A stretch of 64,000 nucleotides of DNA. It comes from RUG14130 sp045598325 (GTDB lineage Bacteria; Bacillota; Clostridia; Christensenellales; Aristaeellaceae). Numbering within the stretch: the stretch's first letter is position 1; each line of letters starts with the position of its first letter. Positions 47,866 to 57,158 of this stretch are shown one piece after another. The position numbers and the translations under genes were made by a program. A model generated the notes under the pieces. It saw nothing but the letters and a program-made list of their open reading frames with translations. It did not search any database and had not been told where the DNA came from. The DNA lies in the NCBI GenBank assembly GCA_045598325.1, contig JAZLLT010000019.1:1-64000 (forward strand), in the 5' to 3' direction.

Positions 47866-49062
47866 ATGAAGAAGCTGCTCAGCCTCGCTCTTGTACTGGT
47901 TCTCGCTCTGTCCTGCATCTCCTTTGCCTCTGCGGACGACGAGTTCATGCTCGGTGTTATCCTGCTCCACGACGAAGACTCCACCTACGACCTGAACTTC
48001 ATCAACGCCGTGAACGAAGCCAAGGAAGCCCTGGGCCTCGACGACGATCAGGTCATCATCAAGAGAAACATCCCCGAATCCAACGAAGTATATGAGACCG
48101 CCTGTGACCTCGTCGACGAGGGCTGCAAGGTCATCTTCGCAGACTCCTTCGGCCACGAGACCTACCTGCTCGAGGCTGCCAAGGAATTCCCCGAGGTCGA
48201 GTTCTGCCACGCCACCGGCACCATGGCTCACACCGAGAACGTTGCCAACTTCCACGATGCTTTCGCTTCCATCTACGAAGGCCGCTACATCGCGGGCGTT
48301 GCCGCCGGCATGAAGCTCAACGAGATCAAGCCCGCCGGTGCTCTGAAGGGCGAAGTTCCCATGATGGGCTATGTCGGCGCTTTCCCCTATGCTGAAGTTA
48401 TCTCCGGTTACACCTCCTTCTACCTCGGCGCAAAGTCCGTTTGCCCCGATGTCATCATGAAGGTCCAGTTCACCGGCTCCTGGCTGGATGAGAATGGTGA
48501 AAAAGCTGCCGCTGAAGCTCTGATTGCCATCGGCTGCGACCTTATCTCCCAGCACGCAGACTCCATGGGCGCTCCCACCGCTTGCGAGAACGCCGGCATC
48601 CCCAACATCGCTTACAACGCCCCCACTGTGGAATCCTGCCCCAACACCTTCATCATCTCTTCCCGCATCAACTGGGCGCCCTACTTCGAGTACATCTGCA
48701 AGTCCGCCATGGCCGGTGAGACCATGGAAGCCGACTGGTCCGGCAACATCCTGACCGGTTCCGTCATGCTGTCCGATGTCAATGAGAAGGCCGCTCCCGC
48801 CGGCACCGCCGAAACCGTGAACGCCCTCATCGAGCAGTTCAGGAACGGCGAAATCAAGGTGTTCGACACCGCCAAGGAGAACTTCATCACCGTGAACGGT
48901 GCTGCTCTCACCTCCTACATCGCCGATGTTGACACCGACGCTGCCTACACTCCCGACACCGAAGTCATCGCCGATGGTTACTTCCACGAGTCCGAGTTCC
49001 GTTCCGCTCCCTACTTCGACATCCAGATCGACGGTATCGAGATGCTGAACAGCGGTATCTGA
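47866..49062 (+). CDS. BMP family ABC transporter substrate-binding protein
   Basis: A 398-residue exported protein of the basic membrane protein (PnrA/Med) family, which usually binds nucleosides. The signal peptide MKKLLSLALVLVLALSC ends with a likely SPase I site (FASA-DDE); a Cys17 is present but the lipobox is poor. The BMP pattern GVILLHDEDSTYDLNF, DEGCKVIFADSFGHE, and the invariant SWLDENGEKAAAEALI region are visible. GGAGG precedes the ATG. The matching ATPase and two permeases follow, the ATPase with its own promoter. Confidence 0.93.
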   Translation: MKKLLSLALVLVLALSCISFASADDEFMLGVILLHDEDSTYDLNFINAVNEAKEALGLDDDQVIIKRNIPESNEVYETACDLVDEGCKVIFADSFGHETYLLEAAKEFPEVEFCHATGTMAHTENVANFHDAFASIYEGRYIAGVAAGMKLNEIKPAGALKGEVPMMGYVGAFPYAEVISGYTSFYLGAKSVCPDVIMKVQFTGSWLDENGEKAAAEALIAIGCDLISQHADSMGAPTACENAGIPNIAYNAPTVESCPNTFIISSRINWAPYFEYICKSAMAGETMEADWSGNILTGSVMLSDVNEKAAPAGTAETVNALIEQFRNGEIKVFDTAKENFITVNGAALTSYIADVDTDAAYTPDTEVIADGYFHESEFRSAPYFDIQIDGIEMLNSGI

Positions 49063-49078
49063 TCCGCATTAACAATAA

Positions 49079-49105
49079 GAGCTGCCGCCCGCATGGACGG
49101 CAGCC
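49079..49105 (+). terminator. Hairpin after the BMP binding-protein gene
   Basis: GCTGCCG / CGGCAGC stem with a weak T run (CCTTGTG). It is probably a partial terminator that keeps binding-protein mRNA in excess over the membrane genes. Confidence 0.55.
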
Positions 49106-49205
49106 CTTGTGCGTTATGGGGGAAAGAAAAACGCGGCTGCCCGAGCCCGCAGGCGAGAAGCGGTACGCATACCAAAAGCCTCCCTTTGCACAAGGAAACC
49201 AAAGT

Positions 49206-49260
49206 TGCGGCGCATCGCCGCATACCCCGTCTCCATAGGGGCGGATAGCACCGCCTGCCG
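49206..49260. repeat. Short hairpin cluster
   Basis: TGCGGCG-cat-CGCCGCA (49206-49222), CCCC / GGGG (49225-49241) and GGCGG-atagca-CCGCC (49240-49255). The last matches a hairpin at 60740-60756. The remaining 49106-49205 holds no gene. Confidence 0.55.
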
Positions 49261-49289
49261 TTTTTCTCATATTTTCCCGGAGTTCTTCC

Positions 49290-49318
49290 TTGCGCAGGCG
49301 CAGAAAGTATAGTATAAT
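49290..49318 (+). promoter_or_regulatory. Promoter of the BMP ATPase-permease operon
   Basis: TTGCGC (49290-49295), 17 bases, TATAAT (49313-49318). Confidence 0.75.
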
Positions 49319-49377
49319 GTTTCTGTCCAAGGAAGTCCCCCGGATGCGGGAACCAGATTTTACCGGAGGTAAATTTC

Positions 49378-51057
49378 ATGCAGGCTGCTCTGGAACTCAG
49401 GAATATCACCAAGCGCTTCGGCACCAAAGTCGTAGCCAACAAGAGCGTCAATCTCACCGTGTACAAGGGCGAGATCCTGGCGCTGCTCGGTGAAAACGGC
49501 TGCGGCAAGACCACGCTGATGAACATGGTATCGGGCATCTATTTCCCGGACGAGGGACAGATCTTCATCGGCGGCGAGGAAGCGGTCATCCGCTCCCCCA
49601 AGGATGCCTATGACAGAAAGATCGGCATGATCCACCAGCACTTCAAACTGGTGGACATCTTCACCGCGGCGGAGAATGTCATGCTCGGCATGGGCAGCGG
49701 TGTCACGCTCAAAAATGTGAACGCCAAAGTGACGGAGATCGCCGAAAAATACGGTTTCGCCATCGACCCCAAAAAGAAAGTATACGAGATGAGTGTGTCC
49801 GAAAAGCAGACCGTGGAGATCATCAAGGTGCTCTACCGCGGCGCAGATCTGCTCATTCTCGACGAGCCCACTGCCGTACTGACCCTGCAGGAGATCAAGC
49901 GTCTGTTCGCGGTGCTCAAACGCATGAAGGAGGACGGCAAGACCGTCATCATTATCACCCATAAGCTGAACGAGGTCATGGAGGTTTCCGACCGCGTTGC
50001 CATCATGCGCAAGGGCGAGCATATCGCAACGGTCAACACCTCCGAGACCACCGAGCAGGAACTGACCGACATGATGGTCGGCAAGAAAGTCAACCTGAAT
50101 ATCGAACGCAGCGATCCCAAAGACCCCGAGAGCCGCATCATCGTCAAGCATTTAAACGCCATCGACGAAGAGGGTCTTCCCGTGCTCAAGGATGTTTCCT
50201 TCGATGTGCGCGGCGGTGAGATCCTCGGCATCGCCGGTATCGCGGGCAGCGGCCAGAGAGAACTGCTGGAGGCCATCGCGGGCCTTCAGAAGGTGGAAAG
50301 CGGCGAGGTCATTTTCATTAACCCCAAGAAGGACAAGCCCGTTACCCTGTTCCATCACTCCGTCAAAAAGATCCGCGCGATGTCCGCCGAGGGCAAGTTC
50401 CACGACCCCGAAGGCAACACGCTGAACCTCACCTTCACCACGGGCAAAAAGATCCGCGAGATGGTGGAAAAAGAGCAGATTTTGTTCTATGACGACGAGG
50501 TCATGAGCCTTCGCGACCTCACGCCCCTTGAAATCAGAAACCTCGGCGTCAAGCTTTCCTTCGTGCCCGAAGACCGTCTCGGCATGGGTCTGGTCGGCTC
50601 GATGGGCATCTCCGGCAACATGATGCTCCGCTCCTACCGCAAGGGCAGAGGCGGATTGCTGGAGATGAGCAAGCCCAAGAAATTAGCCGAGCAGATCGTG
50701 AGCGAGCTCGAGGTGGTCACGCCCTCTATCGCCACGCCCGTACGGCGTCTGTCCGGCGGCAATGTACAGAAGGTGCTGGTCGGCCGCGAGATCTCCTCTT
50801 CTCCCAAGGTTCTCATGACCGCCTATCCCGTGCGCGGTCTCGACATCAACTCTTCCTACACCATCTACAATCTGCTGGATAAGCAGAAGCGTCTGGGCAC
50901 CGCGGTCATTTTCGTGGGCGAGGACCTGGATGTGCTGATGGCTCTTTCCGACCGCATCATGGTGGTCAACAGCGGCCGCGTGACCGGTATCGTGGATGCC
51001 CGCACGGTCAAAAAAGAAGAACTGGGTTACCTCATGACCAAGACGGAGGAGGCATAA
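49378..51057 (+). CDS. BMP-type ABC transporter, double ATPase subunit
   Basis: 559 residues with two ATPase domains, as in YufO/RbsA-like importers. Domain 1 has Walker A GENGCGKTT and Walker B LLILDEPTAVL, but a degenerate signature (MSVSEKQTVEI). Domain 2 has a degenerate Walker A (GIAGSGQRE, normal for this family), an intact LSGGNVQKV signature, and an extra 60-residue charged segment (about 313-375) before SFVPEDRLGMGL. The D-loop region reads PVRGLDINSS. A GGAGG site precedes the ATG. The permease gene follows after 1 base. Confidence 0.92.
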   Translation: MQAALELRNITKRFGTKVVANKSVNLTVYKGEILALLGENGCGKTTLMNMVSGIYFPDEGQIFIGGEEAVIRSPKDAYDRKIGMIHQHFKLVDIFTAAENVMLGMGSGVTLKNVNAKVTEIAEKYGFAIDPKKKVYEMSVSEKQTVEIIKVLYRGADLLILDEPTAVLTLQEIKRLFAVLKRMKEDGKTVIIITHKLNEVMEVSDRVAIMRKGEHIATVNTSETTEQELTDMMVGKKVNLNIERSDPKDPESRIIVKHLNAIDEEGLPVLKDVSFDVRGGEILGIAGIAGSGQRELLEAIAGLQKVESGEVIFINPKKDKPVTLFHHSVKKIRAMSAEGKFHDPEGNTLNLTFTTGKKIREMVEKEQILFYDDEVMSLRDLTPLEIRNLGVKLSFVPEDRLGMGLVGSMGISGNMMLRSYRKGRGGLLEMSKPKKLAEQIVSELEVVTPSIATPVRRLSGGNVQKVLVGREISSSPKVLMTAYPVRGLDINSSYTIYNLLDKQKRLGTAVIFVGEDLDVLMALSDRIMVVNSGRVTGIVDARTVKKEELGYLMTKTEEA

Positions 51058-51058
51058 C

Positions 51059-52186
51059 ATGGCAAGCATCAAAGAACCGCTCATCCACTTGACCAAGCGG
51101 GAGACCATGAAGCCGTGGAAGGCCATGCTCGTCCGCCTGCTCGCCTTTGCCGTCGGCATGCTGGTCTGCGGCGCCGTGGCGTTTCTGCTCATCGAAAAAC
51201 TGCGCAATAACCCCGGCAAGATCGGCGATTTCTATTATGCCTTCATCAAGGGCTCTTTTTCCTCTTCCCGCAAGTTCTGGAAGTTCCTCAAAAACATCGC
51301 GGTGCTGCTGTGCATCGCCCTCGCGCTGACGCCCGCCTTCAAGATGCGCTTCTGGAATACCGGCGCGGAAGGTCAGACCCTCGTGGGCGTGCTGGCCGCC
51401 ATCGCCGTCAACTTCTATCTGGGCGGCAAGTATAACCCCGAAGTGGTCCTGCCCAACGGCTGGCTGCTGGTGCTCATGCTCGCCGCGTCCCTCATGGCAG
51501 GTGCCCTCTGGGGCCTCATCCCCGCTCTGTTCAAGGCGAAGTGGGACACGAACGAGACTCTGTTTACCCTGATGATGAACTATGTGGCGACCTTCCTCGT
51601 CTCCTACTTCCTCATCGTGTGGGTGCCCAGCGGCTCCTCCTCCCTCGGTAAACTCAAAAGCGGCAAACTCCCCACTGTCTATAACGACTACCTGCTCATC
51701 ATCATCATCGTGCTGGTGTTCACCTTCCTGCTGTATGTGTACCTCAAATACACCAAGCACGGCTATGAGATCACCGTCGTGGGCGAATCCGTGAGGACCG
51801 CGCGCTATATCGGAATCAATGTCAGCAAGGTCATCATCCGCACCATGCTGGTCAGCGGCATGCTGTGCGGCCTTGCCGGCTACCTCATCGCCGCAGGCCT
51901 TGACCAGTCCGTCACCACGGATTCCGTGGGCGGACAGGGCTTCACCGCCATCATGGTCGCGTGGCTGGCAAAATTCAACCCCATTCTCATGATCCTGACC
52001 AGCGGCATTATCATCTTCCTCAATCAGGGCGCCGACCAGATCTCCACCTCCTTTGATGTGTCCGGCGCGTTCCCCGATGTCATCGTGGGCATCGTGCTGT
52101 TCTTCATCATCGGCAGCGAGTTCTTTATCAACTACGAGGTCCACTTCAGACATTCCCACAAGGAAATCGCGGAGGTGAGCAAATAA
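51059..52186 (+). CDS. BMP-type ABC transporter permease 1
   Basis: A 375-residue inner-membrane permease (BPD_transp_2 type) with about ten helices and the family segment FWNTGAEGQTLVGVLAA. ACTYIG-like core elements appear as RTARYIGINVSK and GLAGYLIAAG. A GGAGGAGG site lies in the end of the ATPase gene. It overlaps the next permease by 1 base (TAATG). Together with BMP protein and ATPase it should import nucleosides or a similar solute. Confidence 0.92.
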   Translation: MASIKEPLIHLTKRETMKPWKAMLVRLLAFAVGMLVCGAVAFLLIEKLRNNPGKIGDFYYAFIKGSFSSSRKFWKFLKNIAVLLCIALALTPAFKMRFWNTGAEGQTLVGVLAAIAVNFYLGGKYNPEVVLPNGWLLVLMLAASLMAGALWGLIPALFKAKWDTNETLFTLMMNYVATFLVSYFLIVWVPSGSSSLGKLKSGKLPTVYNDYLLIIIIVLVFTFLLYVYLKYTKHGYEITVVGESVRTARYIGINVSKVIIRTMLVSGMLCGLAGYLIAAGLDQSVTTDSVGGQGFTAIMVAWLAKFNPILMILTSGIIIFLNQGADQISTSFDVSGAFPDVIVGIVLFFIIGSEFFINYEVHFRHSHKEIAEVSK

Positions 52187-53217
52187 TGAGTACCTGGGTA
52201 CAGTTCCTTTTAGACTCCCTTGCCTTCGGCGCGGTCTTCATGTACGGCTCCACCGGTGAGATCCTCACCGAAAAGAGCGGCCACCTGAATCTGGGCATCC
52301 CCGGTATCATGTGCATGGGCGGCGCGGGCGGATGTCTGGTGCTTTCCATGATCGGCGCGAGCAGTCTTCCGCACTGGCTCATCGTGCTTGCCGGCATCCT
52401 CTGCTCCTTCCTGATGGCCGCGTTCATGGGCGCCATCTACTCCTTCCTCACCGTCACCCTGCGCGCCAACCAGAATGTGACCGGTCTTGCCCTCACCACC
52501 TTCGGCGTGGGCCTCATGAAGGTCATCATGAGCGACAAAAAGCGCATCATCGTGCAGAATTATCTGGTCATCCCCAAGCAGTATTACCGCTGGCCCTTCG
52601 CAAACCGTCAGGACGCCCTGCAGTACTTCGGACCCATGTTCTTCCTGGCGGTGTTCATCGCGATCTTCGCCAGTTACTTCCTGTACCACACCAAGAAAGG
52701 CCTCAATCTGCGCGCTGTGGGCGAAAACCCCGGCACCGCGGACGCCGCCGGCATCAATGTCACCCGCTACAAGTACCTCGCCACCTGCATCGGCGCGGGT
52801 ATCTCGGGTCTGGGCGGCTTCTACTACATCATCGACTACATGACCTCTCAGGAGGCTTACCTCTCCGTTGAGGCGTTTGGATGGCTCTCTATCGCCCTCG
52901 TCATCTTCGTACTGTGGCGTCCCCATCTCACCATCATCGGTTCCTTTGCCTTCGGCATATTGTTTTCCTGCTCCAGTTACCTGGTCAACATCAGCGTCAT
53001 CGAGATCGCTGCGGAGACGGGCGCGTTCAAGGCGTTCTTCCTCGGCATCGTGCAGGGCGTGCAGATGTGGCTCAAGTCCATGCCCGCAAAGCCCATCCTG
53101 AAAATGCTCCCGTACCTGTTCACCATCCTCGTGCTCATCATCAGTTCCGTCAAGAACAAGCGCGAGAACCAGCCTCCCACGAGTCTGGGACTGTCCTATT
53201 TCAGAGAAGAAAGATAA
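52186..53217 (+). CDS. BMP-type ABC transporter permease 2
   Basis: A 343-residue partner permease with about nine helices; hallmarks are ILTEKSGHLNLGIPGIMCMGG at the N-terminus, LRANQNVTGLALTTFG and LRAVGENPGTADAAGINV. Start ATG shares its A with the preceding TAA stop, and GGAGGTG lies just upstream. It is the last gene of the operon; a clear terminator follows. Confidence 0.92.
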   Translation: MSTWVQFLLDSLAFGAVFMYGSTGEILTEKSGHLNLGIPGIMCMGGAGGCLVLSMIGASSLPHWLIVLAGILCSFLMAAFMGAIYSFLTVTLRANQNVTGLALTTFGVGLMKVIMSDKKRIIVQNYLVIPKQYYRWPFANRQDALQYFGPMFFLAVFIAIFASYFLYHTKKGLNLRAVGENPGTADAAGINVTRYKYLATCIGAGISGLGGFYYIIDYMTSQEAYLSVEAFGWLSIALVIFVLWRPHLTIIGSFAFGILFSCSSYLVNISVIEIAAETGAFKAFFLGIVQGVQMWLKSMPAKPILKMLPYLFTILVLIISSVKNKRENQPPTSLGLSYFREER

Positions 53218-53223
53218 ATGAGA

Positions 53224-53248
53224 GAAGCACCCGCGAGGGTGCTTTTTT
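53224..53248 (+). terminator. Terminator of the BMP transport operon
   Basis: AAGCACCC-gcga-GGGTGCTT followed by TTTTC. Confidence 0.92.
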
Positions 53249-53327
53249 CATGGGTGAAAAGCGGCGGTATCGCCTGCGGAAACGCGGAAATGCCACTTCA
53301 GGCTGCGTAAATGCAAATGCGGGTTGG

Positions 53328-53356
53328 TTGCATAAGGATGCCTTTTCCCTTATGAT
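53328..53356 (+). promoter_or_regulatory. Promoter of the frameshifted XRE gene
   Basis: TTGCAT (53328-53333), 17 bases, TATGAT (53351-53356). Confidence 0.75.
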
Positions 53357-53381
53357 TATATGCGCAGGGAGGATGATTGAT

Positions 53382-53860
53382 ATGGATTTAGCGGAAAATC
53401 TGAAAACAGTCCGAAGGAACCGTCAACTGTCGCAGGGGGATCTTGCGGAATTACTCGGGGTCAGCAGGCAGTTTCAAAATGGGAACTCGGCGAAGGATAC
53501 CCGGAAACGGAAAAACTGCTCGGCGGCGGGGACGCGGCACCTGTTCGAGGCACCGCTTCCGGGACGGTCACGATCGTTTCGCCGAATGAAGGCGTTATCG
53601 CAGGGGCGTCAAAGGTCATGTGTTCGCAGCCGTTCAAAGGAGCAAAGAACAGTCCGAAGTATGCGCTGTTCGCCTCTGACGGGAACGAGATGTCGCTTTG
53701 GGGCGCGCGCAATACATTTCCTGCGTGGTACAGAGATCCGGAAGACATTACGGCAGAGATCGATGAGATCCGGAAGGCGCCGGAAACGGGGAAGGACTCC
53801 TATACTCTGCAGTACAGCGTCAGGTGCAAACAGAATCTGATGCGTACGATAGAAGATTGA
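53382..53860 (+). pseudogene. XRE-family regulator with a frameshift
   Basis: The first frame reads MDLAENLKTVRRNRQLSQGD through LAELLGVSRQ, an XRE helix-turn-helix. At 53462-53470 it breaks: the usual continuation VSKWELGEGYPETEKLL is found in another frame, which stays open to the stop at 53858-53860. Adding one GCAG unit to the GCAGGCAG tract restores a single frame of about 160 codons (...SRQAVSKW...). The C-terminal part (from TVTIVSPNEGV) is an unidentified domain. GGAGG precedes the ATG. Either a recent 4-base deletion, a variable repeat or an assembly error explains it. Confidence 0.8.
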
Positions 53861-53875
53861 TTTTTACCGCCGGAC

Positions 53876-53917
53876 AAAAAGCCCCGCCGGAGAGGAACAT
53901 CCTTTCCGGCGGGGCTT
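53876..53917 (-). terminator. Terminator of the deacetylase-like gene
   Basis: AAGCCCCGCCGGA / TCCGGCGGGGCTT stem, followed on the minus strand by TTTTGTCC. Also usable on the plus strand. Confidence 0.85.
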
Positions 53918-53976
53918 CAAATCACTTACTTCCTTGCGGGGCCGCCGCGTTTGCTCCGCGGCGTCATCATTTTGCT

Positions 53977-55200
53977 TTATTCCACTCCGGTGGGCTCGGT
54001 GACCGTATCGGTTCCGGTGTAGGCCTTCGCGGCGTCCGAGAACAGGAGACGCTGGGTCTCCGCGCCGGCGATGCCGTCCACGCCCAGCCCGTTGTAGTTC
54101 TGGAACAGCGTGACCGCGGTCTTGGTCTTGTTGCCGTAATCGCCGTCCGCGGCGGTATCGGCGGGCAGGTAGCCCAGTTCGATCAGGCGCTTCTGGAGCA
54201 GCTGCACCGCGTAAGCCTGCGTGCAGTCCTTGCCGCCCAGCGTGATGTAGGTGTCATACACGAAGGGGTAGGGCGCGGGGATGGTTTCTTCCTCGGCGGG
54301 CAGGGGAGACACGGAGTTGGTTTCCAGATTGCAGAACACGGACAGAGTCACGATGTCATAGCCCTGGGATACGGCGTAGGGGATGAACTCGGTCAGTTTC
54401 TTGAGGTCCGCGTCGGAGGTAGTGAAGCGGTACACATAGCCGGCCTTCAGATTGTTCTTGAGGGTCTTGATGCCGATATCGCTGCCGTCCTGATTCCAGT
54501 GGGCAATGCCCTTGTAGGAGCCCAACTGCACCAGATACTGGTGGGTGCGCAGGTCGTTTTCGCCCTTGCCGCCGCGGGTGCGCAGGAAGTGCATGTCGTA
54601 CTTGAAGCCCAGCGCCTTGCTGACCGCCTGATTCTGGGCGAAAATCTCGTACGCCATTTCCTCGTCGGTCAAGGAGTAGAGGTTCTTGTTGTTGTAGGTG
54701 TAGTTGCCGATTTCAAAGCCCAGCGAGTAGGCGCGGCGCAGAGCGCTCTGCAGTTCGGCGGAGGAAGCCACATCCTTGCCCATGGGGAAGAGGGTCAGTT
54801 CCACCTTGTTGCTCTCGCAGATATCAATGATGGCGTTCAGGTTGTCCACGCTCTTGATGTCGTCCAGCGTGACGGTGATGCGCTTGACATCGGTGGGCCC
54901 CTTCGTGAGGATGGGCAGATAAACCACGGGCTGCGCGGTGGGGGAGGGGGCGGGTTCGGGCGTTGCGGTGGCGTCGGGATCGGGCGTCACGACGGCGGCG
55001 GTGGGAGCGGTATCGGGCTGAACGACGGGCTCGTCCTTCTTGGAGCAGCCTTTTACGAGCACCAGCACCAGAATGACCAGAACGACCAGCGCGACGGCAG
55101 ACAGGATGATCCTGTTTTTCTGCTCCTGCTTTTTCCGCTGTGCCTTGCGCTTTTCTTCAACCGCGTGAATCACTTTCTGCGGATCTTTGTTTTTATCCAT
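53977..55200 (-). CDS. Degenerate polysaccharide deacetylase with peptidoglycan-binding domain
   Basis: 407 residues: cytoplasmic Lys-rich head, one membrane helix (about 31-50), a Pro/Thr-rich linker, a NodB-like domain (about 105-320) and a peptidoglycan-binding type 1 domain (about 325-385, with VQLLQKRLIELGYL and DGDYGNKTKTAV). The NodB motif 1 is altered to T-L-D113-D114, and the metal-binding H-x3-H motif is NYTYNN (166-171), with no His. It is therefore probably not an active deacetylase but a wall-binding surface protein. GGAGGTG precedes the ATG. Confidence 0.8.
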   Translation of the reverse strand: MDKNKDPQKVIHAVEEKRKAQRKKQEQKNRIILSAVALVVLVILVLVLVKGCSKKDEPVVQPDTAPTAAVVTPDPDATATPEPAPSPTAQPVVYLPILTKGPTDVKRITVTLDDIKSVDNLNAIIDICESNKVELTLFPMGKDVASSAELQSALRRAYSLGFEIGNYTYNNKNLYSLTDEEMAYEIFAQNQAVSKALGFKYDMHFLRTRGGKGENDLRTHQYLVQLGSYKGIAHWNQDGSDIGIKTLKNNLKAGYVYRFTTSDADLKKLTEFIPYAVSQGYDIVTLSVFCNLETNSVSPLPAEEETIPAPYPFVYDTYITLGGKDCTQAYAVQLLQKRLIELGYLPADTAADGDYGNKTKTAVTLFQNYNGLGVDGIAGAETQRLLFSDAAKAYTGTDTVTEPTGVE

Positions 55201-55237
55201 AAATACACCTCCGTATGATTACAACTATACATAGGAT

Positions 55238-55265
55238 ATTATAGCACGACTGTAATAAATTGCAA
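55238..55265 (-). promoter_or_regulatory. Promoter of the deacetylase-like gene
   Basis: On the minus strand TTGCAA (55265-55260), 16 bases, TATAAT (55243-55238). Confidence 0.75.
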
Positions 55266-55399
55266 TACTTTTGCAAAACTTTTTTACGGTAATTGGACAC
55301 GAAATGATGTTTGTTTTCCATTTTCCCGTGCTGTTTTGGAGACAGGACGGTTAACGCGCGTCCGTTTCCGGCTGAAAACCGATGATGCGGAGGTTTGGA

Positions 55400-56321
55400 A
55401 TGATCAAAATCTCTGTGCAGACCGGCGGACCGGTCCACCTATTACGGCATCGACGAGGGCTACTGCAAGATCAGGGAATGGGGCTTTGACGCGGTGGACG
55501 CCAACATCGACCGGTTGATGACGGGCATGGAGATCCGCGAAAACAGTTTCTCCGACCTGTTCGTCAAGGGCGGGGACGATTTTATGGACCTGTTCACCCC
55601 CTACGCGGAAGCGGCGAAGAAGTACGGCATCGACAACTATCAGGCGCACGCGCCGTTTCCTTCCTATATCTATTCCGAGAACGCGGACAGTGATTTCAAT
55701 GCCCGCATGATCGAGGTGCTCAAAAACATGATCCGCGGCTGCGACAAAATCGACTGCCGCAACCTCATCATCCATCCCTTCTTCGCGGGCTATGACCACC
55801 TGCTCCGTCCGGAGGAAGAGTGGGAACCCAACATCGAAAGTTACGGGAAACTCATCCCCACGGCAAAGGAATACGGCGTGACGGTGAACCTCGAAAACAT
55901 GTTCACGAGCCATAAGGGCAAAATCTACGCCGCCTGCTGCTCGGGCATCGCCCTCGCCTGCAAGTATGTGGACGAACTCAATGCCCTCGCGGGAGAAAAA
56001 TGCTTCGGCTTCTGCCTCGATACGGGACACCTGCTGCTGTGCGGCATCGATGTGAAAAACGCCATGCTCACGCCGGGCTCCCGCATCACCGCCTTCCACA
56101 TGCACGATAACAACGGCATCGCGGACGAACACATCGCCCCCTTCTCCGGCATCCTCGACCGGGACCGTTTCGTGGAGGGCCTGCGGGAAATCGGGTACGA
56201 CGGGACCATCTCCTTTGAGACCTTCAATGTGTGGCGGAGAGGCCGCATCGAGGTCATGGACGAGACCATGAAACTGATCGCCAAAACCGGCAGGGCGTTT
56301 GCCGAAGCGGCGGTAAAGTAG
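55400..56321 (+). pseudogene. Sugar phosphate isomerase/epimerase with an N-terminal frameshift
   Basis: A GGAGG site precedes ATG 55400, which reads MIKISVQTGG, the usual start of this TIM-barrel family, then hits a stop 27 codons later. From about 55431 the expected protein (STYYGIDEGYCKIREWGFDAVDANIDR...) continues in another frame to 56321. The body keeps the family motifs QAHAPFP, IIHPFFAGYD, VNLENMF, CLDTGHL and FHMHDNNG. The break lies in the ACCGGCGGACCGGTCC stretch. It is a paralogue of the intact gene at 2751-3665. A GTG at 55494 could give a shortened, probably inactive protein. Confidence 0.8.
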
Positions 56322-56325
56322 ACAA

Positions 56326-56359
56326 AAGAAAACAGGGAGCGATCGCTCCCTGTTTTCTT
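56326..56359. terminator. Bidirectional terminator
   Basis: Perfect palindrome AAGAAAACAGGGAGC-gatc-GCTCCCTGTTTTCTT between convergent genes. Confidence 0.95.
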
Positions 56360-57158
56360 ATCTCACGAAATAGTGTCTTGCCAGCAATTTGGAAAGGCCA
56401 TCCAGTCCCGGATAGATGATGCGCTCGTTCACATTGTACTGGTCGAGCAGGTCGCGGATATCCCAGCGGATGTCCTTGCTGATGACATAGCGCACGGTCT
56501 TTTCCGTCTTGCGGTCCAGAAAACCTTCGATGTCGTCCATCTGCGAGGGGATGATGGAGAAGAAGGAATACTGGTTCACGATGCGCACATCCACGCTGGG
56601 CGGTTCGATGTTGACGAGGGCTTCCCTGCCCATGTCCGCGTCGTATTCGTCCAGGCGGTTGACCACGCGGGTCAGGGTGTCGACGGAGAACACGGAAGAT
56701 TCCTTCTCTTTGAGCGCCTGCAGGTATTTTGCGGGCAGGCTCCGGTTCACATCCGTCATGTCCATGCGCCACACCACGCAGTCGTGGTCGGAAAGTTGGT
56801 TGCAGTCCGCCTCGCTCATGGCGAAGTGCAGGGCGACCAGAGGAGAATAGGTCCAGTCCAGCAGGCGGGTGGGAAGACCGTAATGCTGCCCCACGATCAT
56901 CTGCTTCCAAACGGAATCCTTGAGTGTCGGATCCTCGATGGAAGCGTACTTGGTGAAGGAGGACAGGATGGAAGGCTCGAGCAGCGCCGCTTTATCCTTG
57001 CAGTTCCTGACAAGACTGGTGGAGAGTTTGTAGTTCACATCGGGAAGCCCGCGGTAATACCGGGTGGAGCGGATGCGGTCGATGGCTTCGTTGCGGCCCT
57101 GATCGGCGATCATGTGAAGCACATCATCGATGGTGTTCAAATATCTGGTTTCGATCAT
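56358..57158 (-). CDS. FRG-domain protein
   Basis: A 266-residue soluble protein with the FRG signature: YYRG at 34-37 (RYYRGLPDVNYKLSTSL) and QHYGLPTRLLDWTYSPLVAL at 91-110. FRG domains occur in stand-alone genes, near phage-defence loci and as toxin-like domains; the biochemical activity is not settled. GGAGC precedes the ATG. Its start overlaps the stop of the ACT-domain gene by 4 bases, so the two are co-translated. No obvious defence genes flank it. Confidence 0.85.
   Translation of the reverse strand: MIETRYLNTIDDVLHMIADQGRNEAIDRIRSTRYYRGLPDVNYKLSTSLVRNCKDKAALLEPSILSSFTKYASIEDPTLKDSVWKQMIVGQHYGLPTRLLDWTYSPLVALHFAMSEADCNQLSDHDCVVWRMDMTDVNRSLPAKYLQALKEKESSVFSVDTLTRVVNRLDEYDADMGREALVNIEPPSVDVRIVNQYSFFSIIPSQMDDIEGFLDRKTEKTVRYVISKDIRWDIRDLLDQYNVNERIIYPGLDGLSKLLARHYFVR

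Noticed and set aside
55494..56321. GTG at 55494 as an intact isomerase start
   Set aside because: It lacks a ribosome site and cuts off the first beta strand of the barrel; the true start with GGAGG is at 55400 in another frame.
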